Shown here in pieces: positions 12,163-22,418 of a stretch of 24,960 nt of DNA. Positions within the stretch are counted from its first letter, which is position 1. Each line of letters opens with the position of its first letter. The notes beneath the pieces are model-generated. The model ran no database searches. It was not told the origin of the DNA and worked only from the letters and a program-made list of their open reading frames with translations. A program made the translations under genes and the position numbers. This stretch comes from Phallusia fumigata (taxonomy: Eukaryota > Chordata > Ascidiacea > Phlebobranchia > Ascidiidae): assembly GCA_008931825.1 (NCBI GenBank), contig QXVZ01003555.1, positions 1 to 24,960 of the forward strand. The letters run 5' to 3'.

Positions 12163-12277
12163 TGGGACGCCTCAGTTGGTGTTTGTGACGAACTCGACGA
12201 GTTATCACTGGCAGGTTGTGGCTTGTCACACTCTGTCGCGGTGGTGGACGGTCGCAACTTCTTGCGGGGCAATATTT
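12159..12277 (-). CDS. CDKN1: CDKN1-like inhibitor, terminal coding exon 2
   Basis: This exon encodes residues 288-326 and the TAA stop at 12161-12159. It follows a good acceptor, a T-rich tract ending TTTGCAG at 12278. Joined in phase 1 to exon 1, the total is 981 bases, an exact multiple of three. The junction reads QLTLT-E-ILPRKKLRP, which aligns with the p21 PCNA-binding region Q-x-x-M-T-D-F-Y followed by basic residues. The p21 codon for this Asp is also split by a phase-1 intron, as far as I recall. A Ser-rich linker then leads to SQTPTEASQ, whose TP (320-321) recalls the QTP near the C-terminus of p27 and p57. GC content is higher than in the flanking intron. Neither the exon frame nor its splice site is visible as a long open frame, so transcript evidence is needed for certainty. 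Confidence 0.75.
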
Positions 12278-13132
12278 CTGCAAACAAAAACAGCATTGAT
12301 AATTTCCTTTGCAGTCAATGCCTCACTGGAGGGTCCCATACAGAAGCCGGTGTTGTGTTGGCACATACACAACCAGAGATGCCCATCGGCCCACTTTTCC
12401 CACGGGAGCAGGGTCGCGAAAGTTGGCAATAAACAAGTGCAAGTCGTAAACGCCGCGGGAGGGTGGCACTTGCATGCAATAAATCGCTGTGCACTGCATG
12501 TTGCGCTCTGTGGGAAGCCGGCGCCCGCGGCGTTGCGCTGCGCGGGAACATGCATTACTGCAATTCGGAAGGCAGTAAAAAACTTTTCGTCTGCGTTCTA
12601 ATGGCGTTTTATGGTCTTGCTATGAAACAAGTGGTTTCGGCCATGGGAACAAAACTTAAATCAATCGACGCTAACGTATTAAAATCCTATTAGTCATATA
12701 CATTGACAAGCTGTGAATGAACGATTCTTTTTTGGGCAACAAGATGATCTATAAATATTTACAAGCTTTGACTGAAGACGTAAGGTAGAGGGATTACGTA
12801 TAAGCCCCATATACAGCGATCGGGGCACATTTCCCACCATGAATTATTAATAACCTAGACGCATTTCCCACGCCGAAGATAAAGTTCTGCAGGGGCCCTA
12901 TTATGTGGGATTGACAATAGGATCGGGAATTGTCTAGTGTTTCCGTTATATATTTTTCTGACTTAAATCTATTTAGTTGATAACAACGCGTTGAACAATG
13001 GCGACGCGTGGCTGTAGCTGGACGTTTGTATTGTTTGCAACAAAGGCATTAAACCATTTAAATACGCAATGGTCCCAGAAATGCGGGTTGTGGAACTAAG
13101 CGTACACATGTTCGAATACTCATAATATTTAC
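12278..13132 (-). other. Phase-1 intron of the CDKN1-like gene (855 bp)
   Basis: The intron starts GTAAAT at 13132 and ends TTTGCAG at 12278. The exon 1 frame stays open into it for 54 more codons, to a stop at 12969, so a retained intron would give a different, longer tail. The GC-rich part near 12440-12560 is open in several frames on both strands, but I see no splice-bounded exon in it that I can support. Confidence 0.7.
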
Positions 13133-13994
13133 CGGTAAGGGTCAGTTGGATTCCTCCTTTGGTATCCCTTCGACGTTTGCTTTCCTCGCACGGCTTTGCA
13201 AACAGTTGTCGCTTTGACCCCGTGGTGGCGCTAGTGAGGCTGGATTTCACAGTGGTTTGATGAATTTCGGTTGTTGTTGACTCCTTACTCGGTGTGCATA
13301 TAGCCGTTTGGATATCAAGCGGAAGCGACGACGCAGCGGTGACGTCATCATTGTGACGCAGAGGCGGCGCTTGCTTGGGTGATTCCACCGTACAGCGCTC
13401 GGCTTCGGGGGTTACCTCGCGGAAAGTGGGTAGGGGCACTCGCAAAGCGGTGACAAACCGTGCCAGTGATGTGTTGATGTTGCCTTCAGTAATTCTTGGT
13501 GGGCTTGCGAAATTCAGGCCACAACAAAGGCGTTTTGACGGGCCATTCTTCTTGGGGGTTTTGGCTGGGCGGTTTGGACTGGCGTTTTCGTCGCGGCAGG
13601 ACAACGGCATTGGCGAAAGTCGTTGGCGTCGAGACTCCAAAAGCTTGCAGGTTTCTGAGTGATGTCTTCGGGGACCACGGACGTAGAACTGCGGGACCGA
13701 CTTGCTGTCAAGCAACTCCCACTCAAAGCGCCTTTTCCTTGGGCTCGCGGGCACAGCCAGACGGGGCTTCGACGCTGGTTTTGCCGCAGAGTTAACCCAT
13801 GCCGGGTCAAACTCCCAATCTCCACACAGCCGTCTTTTCTCGTTGTCCAGAGTTGCATTCAGCATTCTACGGGTTTCCATCGGGTCTGATCGACCAAACA
13901 GGGACTTGCAGGCTTGAAATCTTGGCTTCTCGTCAGGCTGACAGAAAGCATCAAATGCGGAACCGACTGACTTGTATGCTGGTGGGGGAACCAT
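13133..13994 (-). CDS. CDKN1: Cip/Kip cyclin-dependent kinase inhibitor (p21/p27/p57 type), coding exon 1
   Basis: This exon encodes residues 1-287 of a predicted 326-residue inhibitor of cyclin-CDK complexes, expected to act in the nucleus to hold cells in G1. The CDI domain is clear. A cyclin-docking motif CKSLFG lies at 29-34, followed by a helix region rich in charged residues (38-56) and a WEFD hairpin (60-63). Next come the CDK-binding strand FEWELL (90-95) and VPQFYVRGPRR (100-110), whose Phe103-Tyr104 pair matches the plug that fills the CDK ATP pocket in p27. The middle is a disordered stretch with many SP/TP sites, including full CDK consensus sites SPRK (84-87), TPKK (146-149) and TPSK (234-237). 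A second docking motif KRQLF (261-265) and a basic signal KRRR (273-276) follow. I chose the ATG at 13994 because it has A at -3 and G at +4, and an in-frame TAA lies 18 bases upstream. The exon ends at a CCG|GTAAAT donor in phase 1. The orthologue class within CDKN1 is uncertain; the family is not. Confidence 0.93.
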
Positions 13995-14368
13995 TATTGC
14001 TGCTAGCACTTATTTCAGTTAAACTCACGAAAAAGGAACCTGAACAAAAATGACTCACATTAGCAAACAATAACAGACAAGTCGAGACAAGCGCGAAGTT
14101 GCTCAAATCACTTTACACATAAACGACCTTTCTTCCCAACAATGAAACAAGTTAATTATTTACATGAAATAACATTAATATCACAACTTCTCTAGCACCG
14201 CAGGTAAACAGTGTTTCATTAAAACTAACCTGCCTGAAACTGTTTCAAGACATTTAATCGCTTGTTATAACATACTACATTCTTCAGTGTGCAACATATC
14301 ATATTAAAGATAACTCAAAGCGAATACACTGGCACAGCGACCAGTACGACCTCTCGCCTTGCGCTTAC

Positions 14369-14660
14369 TTGCTTACTAAATGGTCTTTTACTACGCACAG
14401 ACTTGTCCGGATCTTGTCCGGGCGTGCCCTCTCCAACAACACGGTCGACTACGCCATTCAAATCCAACCGACGCACTACAACCGTTTGCCGTTCGAAATC
14501 CGAGCCTCTTCTCTTATTGCCGGCGAGTCTTTCTTTCTTCTCCGTGGGTCGCCGCGCGCCTCTTGACCTTTCTCTTATTTTAAATCGATGCCTTTTTTCC
14601 CTTGTGGTCCATTGCTTCTCTCTCTCCCTCCACCAAGGACTGGCCACGCCACACATCTGT
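14369..14660 (-). other. Possible 5' exon of the CDKN1-like gene
   Basis: On the minus strand this purine-rich block ends at a good donor, CAA|GTAAGC, with a second donor GTAAGC eight bases earlier. An acceptor TTTTTGTTCAG lies at 14040, which would give a 329-bp intron and a 45-base leader before the ATG at 13994. Vertebrate CDKN1A also starts with a noncoding exon. An Arg/Lys-rich minus frame stays open through 14656-14315, but the TAA upstream of the ATG in the CDKN1 frame rules out a simple N-terminal extension. The right-hand border is arbitrary. Confidence 0.2.
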
Positions 14661-16446
14661 TCCCTCCCTCAGACAAGATTAAATCGATTTTCACGCTTAG
14701 TGCACAGCAACGAACGCGACATATGACAGCCATTATGCGCTTGTCTACAAGTTAACTTTCTATGTTTGTTGCGTTCCTTCGTAGTGTACTGAGTATTGAC
14801 ATAGTTCGTGTTCCAACCTAAAAAGTTCTGACATTCAAAACAGTTTTCACGTATTTCTTGAGCGGGGGGTCTTTTACCGTAGTACTTTTACTATTACTAT
14901 TTCCATTCTATAATATCACCGACGTGAACAGAAAGAAGTAAGTTATTTAAAAGTTGTTTGAAACAACTTTGCACGATTCTTTGTTTTGTAATGTTGTTGG
15001 ATGTCAAAGCGGCCCATGGCTGGGTTGGGAAAACTGTTCCATGATTTAGCACTCGAAAGTGGGTGTTTGCGTTCGCTCAAACACATTCATTACACCTAGA
15101 AAAATACACTCCAGGCAGGTTACCATGTCATTTTTGTTTCATATTCTTTTCCTAAATGCAGGGTCATCTTTCGTGACATGCATTTTGTTGGCGTTTGTTA
15201 CTTTCTTTCATGAACGCGCTCCAATCCCGCGGGTTTTGCAACATATTTTTATTGTTCCATAGGTGCTGTGGTCACAGTGGCACGCGCTTATTCTTTTGCC
15301 AAATTGCTTTAATCGCCGGCGAAAGGCGATAGTTTGCGCACGACATAAGGCGCACTCAGGGGGAGGCGGCATATGCCGCGGCAGCGAACGTCAGGGCTGT
15401 CGGCTGTTGCTCTGTGACGTAACAAAGCAACAGATGGTAAAACGAAAGTGTCCGTTCGAGCGTGTGCAAGAGTGACATCGCAATCAATGAACCTCGCCAT
15501 TGTTCACTGATTTGGAACAATTACTGCGGCACATCGGTTCATCGTAGCTGTCCAATGAAAAGCAAACTTGTAGAACACGCTTTTGCCACTCGTTTACCGT
15601 TATTGTCCACATCTTTCCTCAAAAGCAACCGCCTGTGAAGCTGTTTGTTTTTTATTGTCCTTTGTCGGAATGTTTTGGGATTGAACAGCTTGTTTGTGAG
15701 TCGTGGCATCACTAATTTGATCAAAGACCGACCGACAGCATTTCACTGCTGCGAGTAATAAATTATTCAGATAACAAGCGATCCACGGTTAATTACCCAA
15801 CAGCAGGCAAAGGTGACACGTGCAAAATCCGTGCAATATATGCTGAAACAGACTTCTGTGCTCGACCTGTGCTATCGATTTTCGTGAAAGGTGACACCAA
15901 AAGCGAAAAAGAGTGAAAATTTCGCGCCCCTGAACTTGCCCCACTTCACAGCGAAGGTCGAAAAGCTTTTTGCGCCCGAATTACGGTACAACAGTTTCCT
16001 ATGTAAACCAGCTTGATACTTTGGTTTGCCAGTTCAGGAGCATCAAAGTAAACGGCCATTTGCAAAACAACTGCTGTGTGGCCTTACTGTTAACAGCCGT
16101 CAAAACAATAGCTCAGTTAGAACCGACAGCTCCGCCTTTTGATGTGCTTCAAAGGTGGAGATCGCGCAGCCCTCTAATATGGCGCCTTACCTTATCCATA
16201 ATGGCGCTTGAGTGCTGTTAGCGGCTCTTTTGGCGACACAACGTGACACAAAAAAATTTATAACAGCGGTAATTTGCACGAAAACTTTAAGTGCACCAAA
16301 AATATGAACCAGCGAGCTGAAGTCGTTTGCAACGATTCGGCATTTAAAAGAAATCAAATTCAGCAAAATCGTGGGCCTACAAAGCAAGTGAACTGCCTGT
16401 GGAATATTTATGTTAGGAAAGGGGGATATTTCGGCGAGGCTGATGG
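14661..16446. other. Sequence without a supported gene
   Basis: This block lies upstream of the CDKN1-like gene. It has scattered frames under 85 codons and a GC-richer patch at 15300-15480. I see no recognisable product, and no TATA box or E2F site I could assign to CDKN1. Confidence 0.4.
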
Positions 16447-16660
16447 CGTAGGCTGACCGGCCCAGTAACCAGGAAATACGTAAACGGCCGCGTAAAGCTT
16501 TTCCATTGTTACGTGACGGATTTTTACGTTGGTAGGTGCCAAGAGATTTTGGTAAAAAAGTATTCCCTTTTTCGTTTGTTATAATTCATCGTCGGTATGC
16601 ATAAAATCGCTTTTTAACCTGCCCTGTAAATGCTAATGTTATCACAAGCCCCTCAAACTC
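16447..16660 (+). repeat. Divergent duplicate, left copy, ending at N 16661
   Basis: It matches 16662-16876 with four substitutions over the first 175 bases or so. The last 35 bases are more rearranged, with small indels. It reads as an alternative haplotype or a low-quality contig end. Confidence 0.85.
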
Positions 16661-16661
16661 N

Positions 16662-16876
16662 CGTAGGCTGACCGGCCCAGTAACCAGGAAATGCGTAAAC
16701 GGCCGCGTAAAGCTTTTCCATTGTTACGTGACGGAGTTTTACGTTGGTAGGTGCCAAGAGATTTTGGTAAAAAAGTATTCCCTTTTTCGTTTGTTATAAT
16801 TCATCGTCGGTATGCATAAAATCGCTGTTTAACCTACCCTGTAAAAATAGCAAATGATATCACCAGCCTCAAACTC
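16662..16876 (+). repeat. Divergent duplicate, right copy, after N 16661
   Basis: This is the partner of 16447-16660. Unique sequence continues at 16877. Confidence 0.85.
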
Positions 16877-17613
16877 GCGGTTCTCAGTATAGGCTTGTTT
16901 TCGTTTTCGAGGCTGAAAATAGGTGCAGGAGTGCAAGTAAACACCGCGGAATGTTTATGCTCGTTCCAACTCACCGAGTCGTTCCGCACAACAACACGCA
17001 AGCACAAAACGTAAACCATCCCCTTTCCGAAAGCGTCCCAAAATATCAACAAACCAAAGCGTAAAGATGGAAATGACGTCACCCGACCAACAAGCAAAAT
17101 TCCGGCTCATATACTTGCTGAGTGGCTTATGTTATCAACCTAAATATTTTTGTTGAATCAGAGAACGCTTCCGCATTGTGGCAGTTTGCGTGATGGATTA
17201 TCCCGCAACGACCAAGTGAATCACAATGGATTAGGCTATTGGGAAATGTTGCGTTCCGCCTTCGGTCCATTGTGGTTTATAACATTGCAAAGATCAACCA
17301 TTTGCTTGTTTTAATTCCCCTAAGCAGTCGATATCACGTACGCGTTGAATGAGTGAAATGAAACTTTGGTGGGGGGTCGCAACATTCCACAATGGCTTCG
17401 ATTTTACCTCACCTGTTTATTAAAAATCTGGTATTGACAGACATGCTATTCCCCAAACGAAAGAATTGGCGATGTATTTAAAACCCACTTACGTTCGGCT
17501 TAACTACAATCGAAGTTCTGCCATTTAGGAAATTATTGTCGTAAAGTTATAAATTTCGCTATCTAGGTATGGTTTAAATGACGTTGCTGGGTATTTGCAG
17601 TTTGTTCTAATAG
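16877..17613. other. Sequence without a supported gene
   Basis: It contains a CRE palindrome (TGACGTCA) at 17074 and a short minus frame at 17097-16834. Nothing else stands out. Confidence 0.4.
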
Positions 17614-17953
17614 CTATTCCCAGCTCCATAAACAGGCACAATTTATTTTAGAAACAGCCCGGAACCTCGTTACCATACAAGATTTTTCGCGCGTGCTCAC
17701 ATCTAATTTGGTCCCGTTGGGAAGCGACCTCCCTCGCCAAGCAAAACAGGTGGCTATTCTTGCCCGCATGTAGGCTTGTAAATTAGCTACAAGCATGTCG
17801 ATAACACCCGGTGGCCTTGTTTGGATTACACTGCAAAGGTCGTTTCCTGCGTTTAGGTTGCTAGTTCGGCAGCTGTGCAGGGTGCTCCTATTGATCGTCC
17901 CCGATGCCTTGCCCTTGCCTGTGCGGGAGTCGGCACTGAATGTGTATCCTTGC
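17614..17953 (-). CDS. Candidate terminal or internal coding exon, unknown protein
   Basis: The acceptor TTTGTGCTATTTACTTAG precedes a minus frame open for 112 codons, entered in phase 2. It begins QGYTFSADSRTGKGKASG and includes NAGNDLCSVIQTRPPGVIDM and LVANLQAYMRARIATCFAWR. It runs to a TAG at 17614, but internal donors GAT|GTGAGC and ATG|GTAACG could end it earlier. An AATAAA lies inside the last codons. I recognise no domain, and a frame of this length can occur by chance. Confidence 0.25.
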
Positions 17954-17957
17954 CTAA

Positions 17958-20610
17958 GTAAATAGCACAAATGCAGTTTGCCCCATTATTAAGTAGGTGC
18001 GGTTGAACTGGTTCCCTCTTTCACCGTTCGCAATCATCTGTTAACGGGGTTTCGTTTATTTGCTTGGCCCCGCTTTCCCAATTTTATTACTGCCCGGTTG
18101 CGCGGTTGTGCTCAAACGGACAACGTTTTGTTAAAGGTTCAAGTACTTACAGTCCACAATTTTGTGCCGACACGCAGTAATGTACAAATTTACTTAAAAG
18201 TAAAAGTATGTCTGGGTCTGATCAAATAATAATGTTGACTTTTCAATATCGTCATTAAATGAAGGAACACATTGTCAGAAAGCATCAAAAAATCTTTTAA
18301 CGTTTAACTGTCTGACAGGATTGGTTACTTTAACATTTTACACGCATTGATAACTTTGCCTTCGTCTGCTCATTTCTAAAACAGGTCCACAAAAGTGAAA
18401 GACAAGTACTTAAATGCACGCAACCATGACTGATGCACCTTCGTCTGGTGCAAATAAACTTGGTGGGCGTGACGAGACGGCAAATAGTTTTTTTGAACCT
18501 TGTTTGCCCGCTTGTCAACTTTGATTTAACGGGCAAGGAGGCTGAAAGACATCGTCAAAAAAGCAGAGTAACGGGTGGCACAAGGGCATAGGCATTCACC
18601 ACATCGGGGATCAAGGTTGTGTAAAATTCCACACTGACATGAAACAAAAACAAACCAGTATATATTTGTGTCCACTTGAGATTTTTTCATCATATATGTG
18701 TCGTACGTTGCAATATGAAAGCCTTAATGCCACCATCGAGTTTTGTTCTCTGAAAATACCCCGCAACAGTGGTTTGGAAAAATCTATGCAGATTTTGGAG
18801 TGCAAAGCCGTCGCAGTAAAGATTTGAATGCTCGTATCCCAGCGCTGGACGCCACTTAATGTTGCGGCGAGACTTTTCCACGCGCTACGTAGCGACAAAA
18901 TCGTGCACAGCAACACACAGTGTTATATAAGATAATGAGGTGTATCGATTATTAACTGAGAGTGGGATCTGTTTCCGCGTATAGAAGTCAAAAACCCTTC
19001 ACGTCTTCCGTCAATTGCCGCCACAGCCAAAAAATATACTAAGTTCACGATTAATAAAATGGCGTCGAGATCGACTCAAGTATTGTTTAGGTTGCGACAT
19101 AACAAGCGTGGATTAATTGGATCGGGATCTTTGCGATCATCGATAGTTTTGATGGGCCGGAAAAAATCGATTTAAGGTCGAATTTATAGCTTTTCAACGG
19201 CCTGAAGTGCCTTGTTGTTGCAGTTGACGAGCGCACAAACATGTGTGCATATTAGATTGTCAAGTGCTGTACTTTTGCCTACGTGATCAGTTACACGCCT
19301 TCAAAAGTGTGAAGATGGTGAAATTGAACGTCATCGCAAAGCGCGCACACATTTATAGGCGCGAATAAAACACACAATACTGCCACTCATCGTTACCGCC
19401 GGTAACGACTCCTTTTATTGTAAATACATAAGGTACACAACAGCCGGTTGAAAGTGCATTAGGGCAAACCAAATTTTACGTTTAAACGACTAGCGCAGTG
19501 TCGCCCGTTGGGTTATTATTTAACTGCCTACGCCTTATGTTTGTTCTGGGCCAAACGCACCTGTTACCGCCGTAAAACACAGTTTAAAGGGCAGCTATTT
19601 CAATGTTGACGAAGTGTTTAGCGAACTACAGCAAAACCAAATCTGCCCCAGCTTCGATCATGTTCCGTTGCTTTAAATATGGATCATTCCACAATCGGTC
19701 CGCATTCGCCTTCAACACCTTGCCGTTTATATCTCAAGAGGAGGTCGAGTTGTTTGGCACGCGACGGGTTCAAGCACCTCTTCTTAGCTAACGATTGACA
19801 GCGTGTCCCGGGAATAATTTATTCCTTTACGACGACAAGTTTTTGTTTGAACGTCGGGAAAACCATCCACTTTGTTGCGTGCGAACGACTTTAACGCCCT
19901 CACGATTGGCTTTGGACTTTGATAGATTGCTTTTAAATGTAAATGCTGCATGGGTCATAACAAGAGTTTGTGTTGGAAAAAATCTATCTTGTGCCGGTTG
20001 AAACCACGTATTTTTTCTGTTAATAATATCATTTCATCAATGTGCGTATTTTCAATGAAAATAATGATAATGTTTTCAAACAACTTTAAAGCCGTTGTAT
20101 GAATTTACCCTGTGCATGAAACCAGCTGACTTCGGTGCATTTCGAGTCCGTCCGATGTGAATTGAGCATAAAAACATCAAGAAAACAGTTCTGGAAACTT
20201 TCAACAGAACCAGGCGCAATAAACAACTTTGAGTATTCCTGTTTGCCGTTGAAGAGTTATTCTGCTAGCGGTCATACATATAAAAACTTAACTTTACACA
20301 CAGGAGATAACCGAACTTTTTCAACGTGTGAAAATGCACAATGATATACCAGATTAGGCGTGAAAAGACACTATCGGCGGAGGGTTGGTCGCAATGTTGT
20401 TTAGCTACAGGTCAGGTTTCAAATACAAGTCAGCACGACCTCGTGTATGCATTTCGATCCGGCGAGCGTTATGTCAGTTCCTTGAATCATTTAGTTCTTG
20501 TGCAATTCAGTGCTAACGCGACTCCAGCGCATCACGTAGGCCCTTTACAAGGCAGTCAAAGTTTTCCACATGCAAAGCGAATGAGAGAAAGAAAGAGGGG
20601 AGCGAGGCTC
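17958..20610. other. Sequence without a supported gene
   Basis: Frames at 18639-18827 (plus), 18916-18611 (minus) and 20341-20622 (plus) are open for 60-100 codons without a known motif or paired splice sites. The remainder is AT-rich and featureless by eye. Confidence 0.4.
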
Positions 20611-20676
20611 ATTGGGAGCTAGTAACCAAGACGCCGCCGAATCCGTAAACAAGTTTCCCGCCCATTTCGTCACGTG
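20611..20676. promoter_or_regulatory. CCAAT box, E2F and E-box cluster, copy C
   Basis: ATTGG at 20611-20615, TTTCCCGCC at 20654-20662 and CACGTG at 20671-20676 lie in a CpG-rich patch. A CRE-like TGACGTCG follows near 20704. The E2F-to-E-box spacing (8 bases) is close to that of copies A and B. Confidence 0.35.
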
Positions 20677-21686
20677 CTTCGTGCAGCGCTTGTGCAAAAC
20701 ATCCTGACGTCGCGTGATAATGTTCCCACCGCTACCTCATCTATACCAAGTAGTTAGCAAACTGCCATTGACCTTGTGTTAAATTGTCGGTGAACTGTAC
20801 GGTTCGCACTGTGAATCCAACATTTTTCTGTGAAATGCGCCTTTGTGTACAAGTGCTGTGGAACGTAGGTAAGTTTGGATGTTTCGTTCAATTATAGAAG
20901 GGATCAGAATGCACCGGGAAATCGCTGTCGGTCGGCGCAAACCTCCACCAACACCGCAGTCATATTGGTTTGGCTGAGAAACGTCTTGCAGGTTCATTTC
21001 CTTCCAGCTTTAGCCCCCACACTGTCTCCCAATCTCGACTTAGCCACGCCGGAAAACGCATGAAAGTAAGATAATCGAAACAAACCGTGGTTGTGAAAAG
21101 TCGGTGGGTTAAGCAGCCTCAATGTGTAAGATTTTTGTGCGAAAGAAGATCGGTAGCAACCCTGACCGGAGTTATGGTTGTGTATTGTTTGTAATCCTGT
21201 TACATCCGCACCAACAAAATACACGCCGAAAGCAAACACCCCAAAGAGTTTCCATCCGGCTTTGGGCAGGACTTTTAGTGCAAACGCCCTAATCCAGGCG
21301 TCAAAATATTAATCGATGCTTGTATTGGGAGAGATTTACATCGCCCACAAAACCGCTATCAAAGCCAATATCCTGTTTTGACCAAATCCCTTCTCACGCT
21401 GAGCGAGGCAGCAGCACTCCACACATTGTTCAAACCTGCTTCCCTGCGCTATTTTAAACTGGCCGTGAATTCGTAATGGTTTGAATTGGCTTTGGAAAAA
21501 CAAGTGCTGTTTAGAACTACGTGGGGTCATTTAGTGTTAAATCGTAAGAGGTATCACACGTATGTATGCATGATTGTGTTGTAAGGATTTGCACTTGCGT
21601 TTTCATGTACATTTGTGTGCGTTTAAGGGCAGCACACGTGCGATGCTTACTGTGAATGGAAAGCTGGACTCGTATGTATACTGCTT

Positions 21687-21939
21687 ATACGTTGTTACAA
21701 GCCAAGTGTGTAACTTGTTGAGTTTCGTTGATCTTGATGTTTTGGCTGTGAACAACTTTTTTTGACCCTTTACGAATTTGACGCTTATTTTGTGCAATTC
21801 CCCAGTAAATACATAAAAAACGTCGGTCAAAATGGTTCATTTTTCACTCCTACTATTTTTGTGATTCAATATCACCCCATTGAGACTATTCAAATGTACC
21901 CCAGTCAAAAATAACCCTGACACAACAAACCGTGTGAAC
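21687..21939 (+). repeat. Divergent duplicate, left copy, ending at N 21940
   Basis: The 253 bases match 21941-22193 without length change but with about 12 substitutions (about 4.7 percent). This again fits two haplotypes. Confidence 0.85.
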
Positions 21940-21940
21940 N

Positions 21941-22193
21941 ATACGTTGTTACAAGCCAAGTGTGTAACTTGCTGAGTTTCGTTGATCTTGATGTTTTGGC
22001 TGTGAACAACTTTTTGTGACCCTTTACGAATTTGACGCTTATTTTGTGCAATTCCCCAGCAAATACCTAAAAAACGTCGGTCTATTTGGTTCATTTTTTA
22101 CTCCTACTATTTTTGTGATTCAATATCATCACATTGAGACTATTCAAATGTACCCCAGTCAAAAATAACCGTGAGACAACAAACCGTGTGAAC
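21941..22193 (+). repeat. Divergent duplicate, right copy, after N 21940
   Basis: This is the partner of 21687-21939. The open frames on the minus strand here exist in both copies, with differing residues and ends. Confidence 0.85.
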
Positions 22194-22197
22194 AGAT

Positions 22198-22307
22198 TTC
22201 TGCATAACCTCGAGCTTGTCAACGACATCCATGTTTGTCTGTAAAGTTCACTGTCGTTAAGGACGTTCACGTCACGCAGATAAACCCATACGACCCGCTA
22301 ACGTCCT
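22198..22307 (+). repeat. Identical duplicate, left copy, ending at N 22308
   Basis: These 110 bases recur unchanged at 22309-22418, so this is an unmerged contig overlap. Confidence 0.9.
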
Positions 22308-22308
22308 N

Positions 22309-22418
22309 TTCTGCATAACCTCGAGCTTGTCAACGACATCCATGTTTGTCTGTAAAGTTCACTGTCGTTAAGGACGTTCACGTCACGCAGATAAACCCAT
22401 ACGACCCGCTAACGTCCT
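22309..22418 (+). repeat. Identical duplicate, right copy, after N 22308
   Basis: This is the partner of 22198-22307. It begins only about 115 bases after the previous duplicate pair, so this piece of assembly is fragmented. Confidence 0.9.

Noticed and set aside
12134..12601. 155-codon plus-strand frame
   Set aside because: It lies antisense to CDKN1 exon 2 and its GC-rich intron, and shows no domain. Frames of this length arise by chance in 25 kb.
12969..13132. Open-frame extension of CDKN1 exon 1 to the stop at 12969 as the true C-terminus
   Set aside because: A good donor at 13132 in the conserved phase, and a downstream exon that completes the expected element, explain the gene better. 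The extension shows no family resemblance.
13396..13858. Frames on the plus strand and in the second minus frame across CDKN1 exon 1
   Set aside because: They are shadows of the GC-richer coding exon.
13995..14009. GTG at 14009 as the start of the CDKN1-like protein
   Set aside because: A nuclear gene would use ATG. The ATG at 13994 has a strong context and the frame is closed by a TAA just upstream of the GTG.
14477..14515. YNRLPFEIRASSL on the plus strand, like the W-N-x-L-P-x-x-I-R ending of LINE reverse transcriptases
   Set aside because: The match is about 13 residues, with no reverse-transcriptase motifs, target-site duplication or tail nearby.
20736..20752. TGAGGTAG on the minus strand, the let-7 seed
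   Set aside because: The bases after the seed do not follow let-7, and I see no hairpin.
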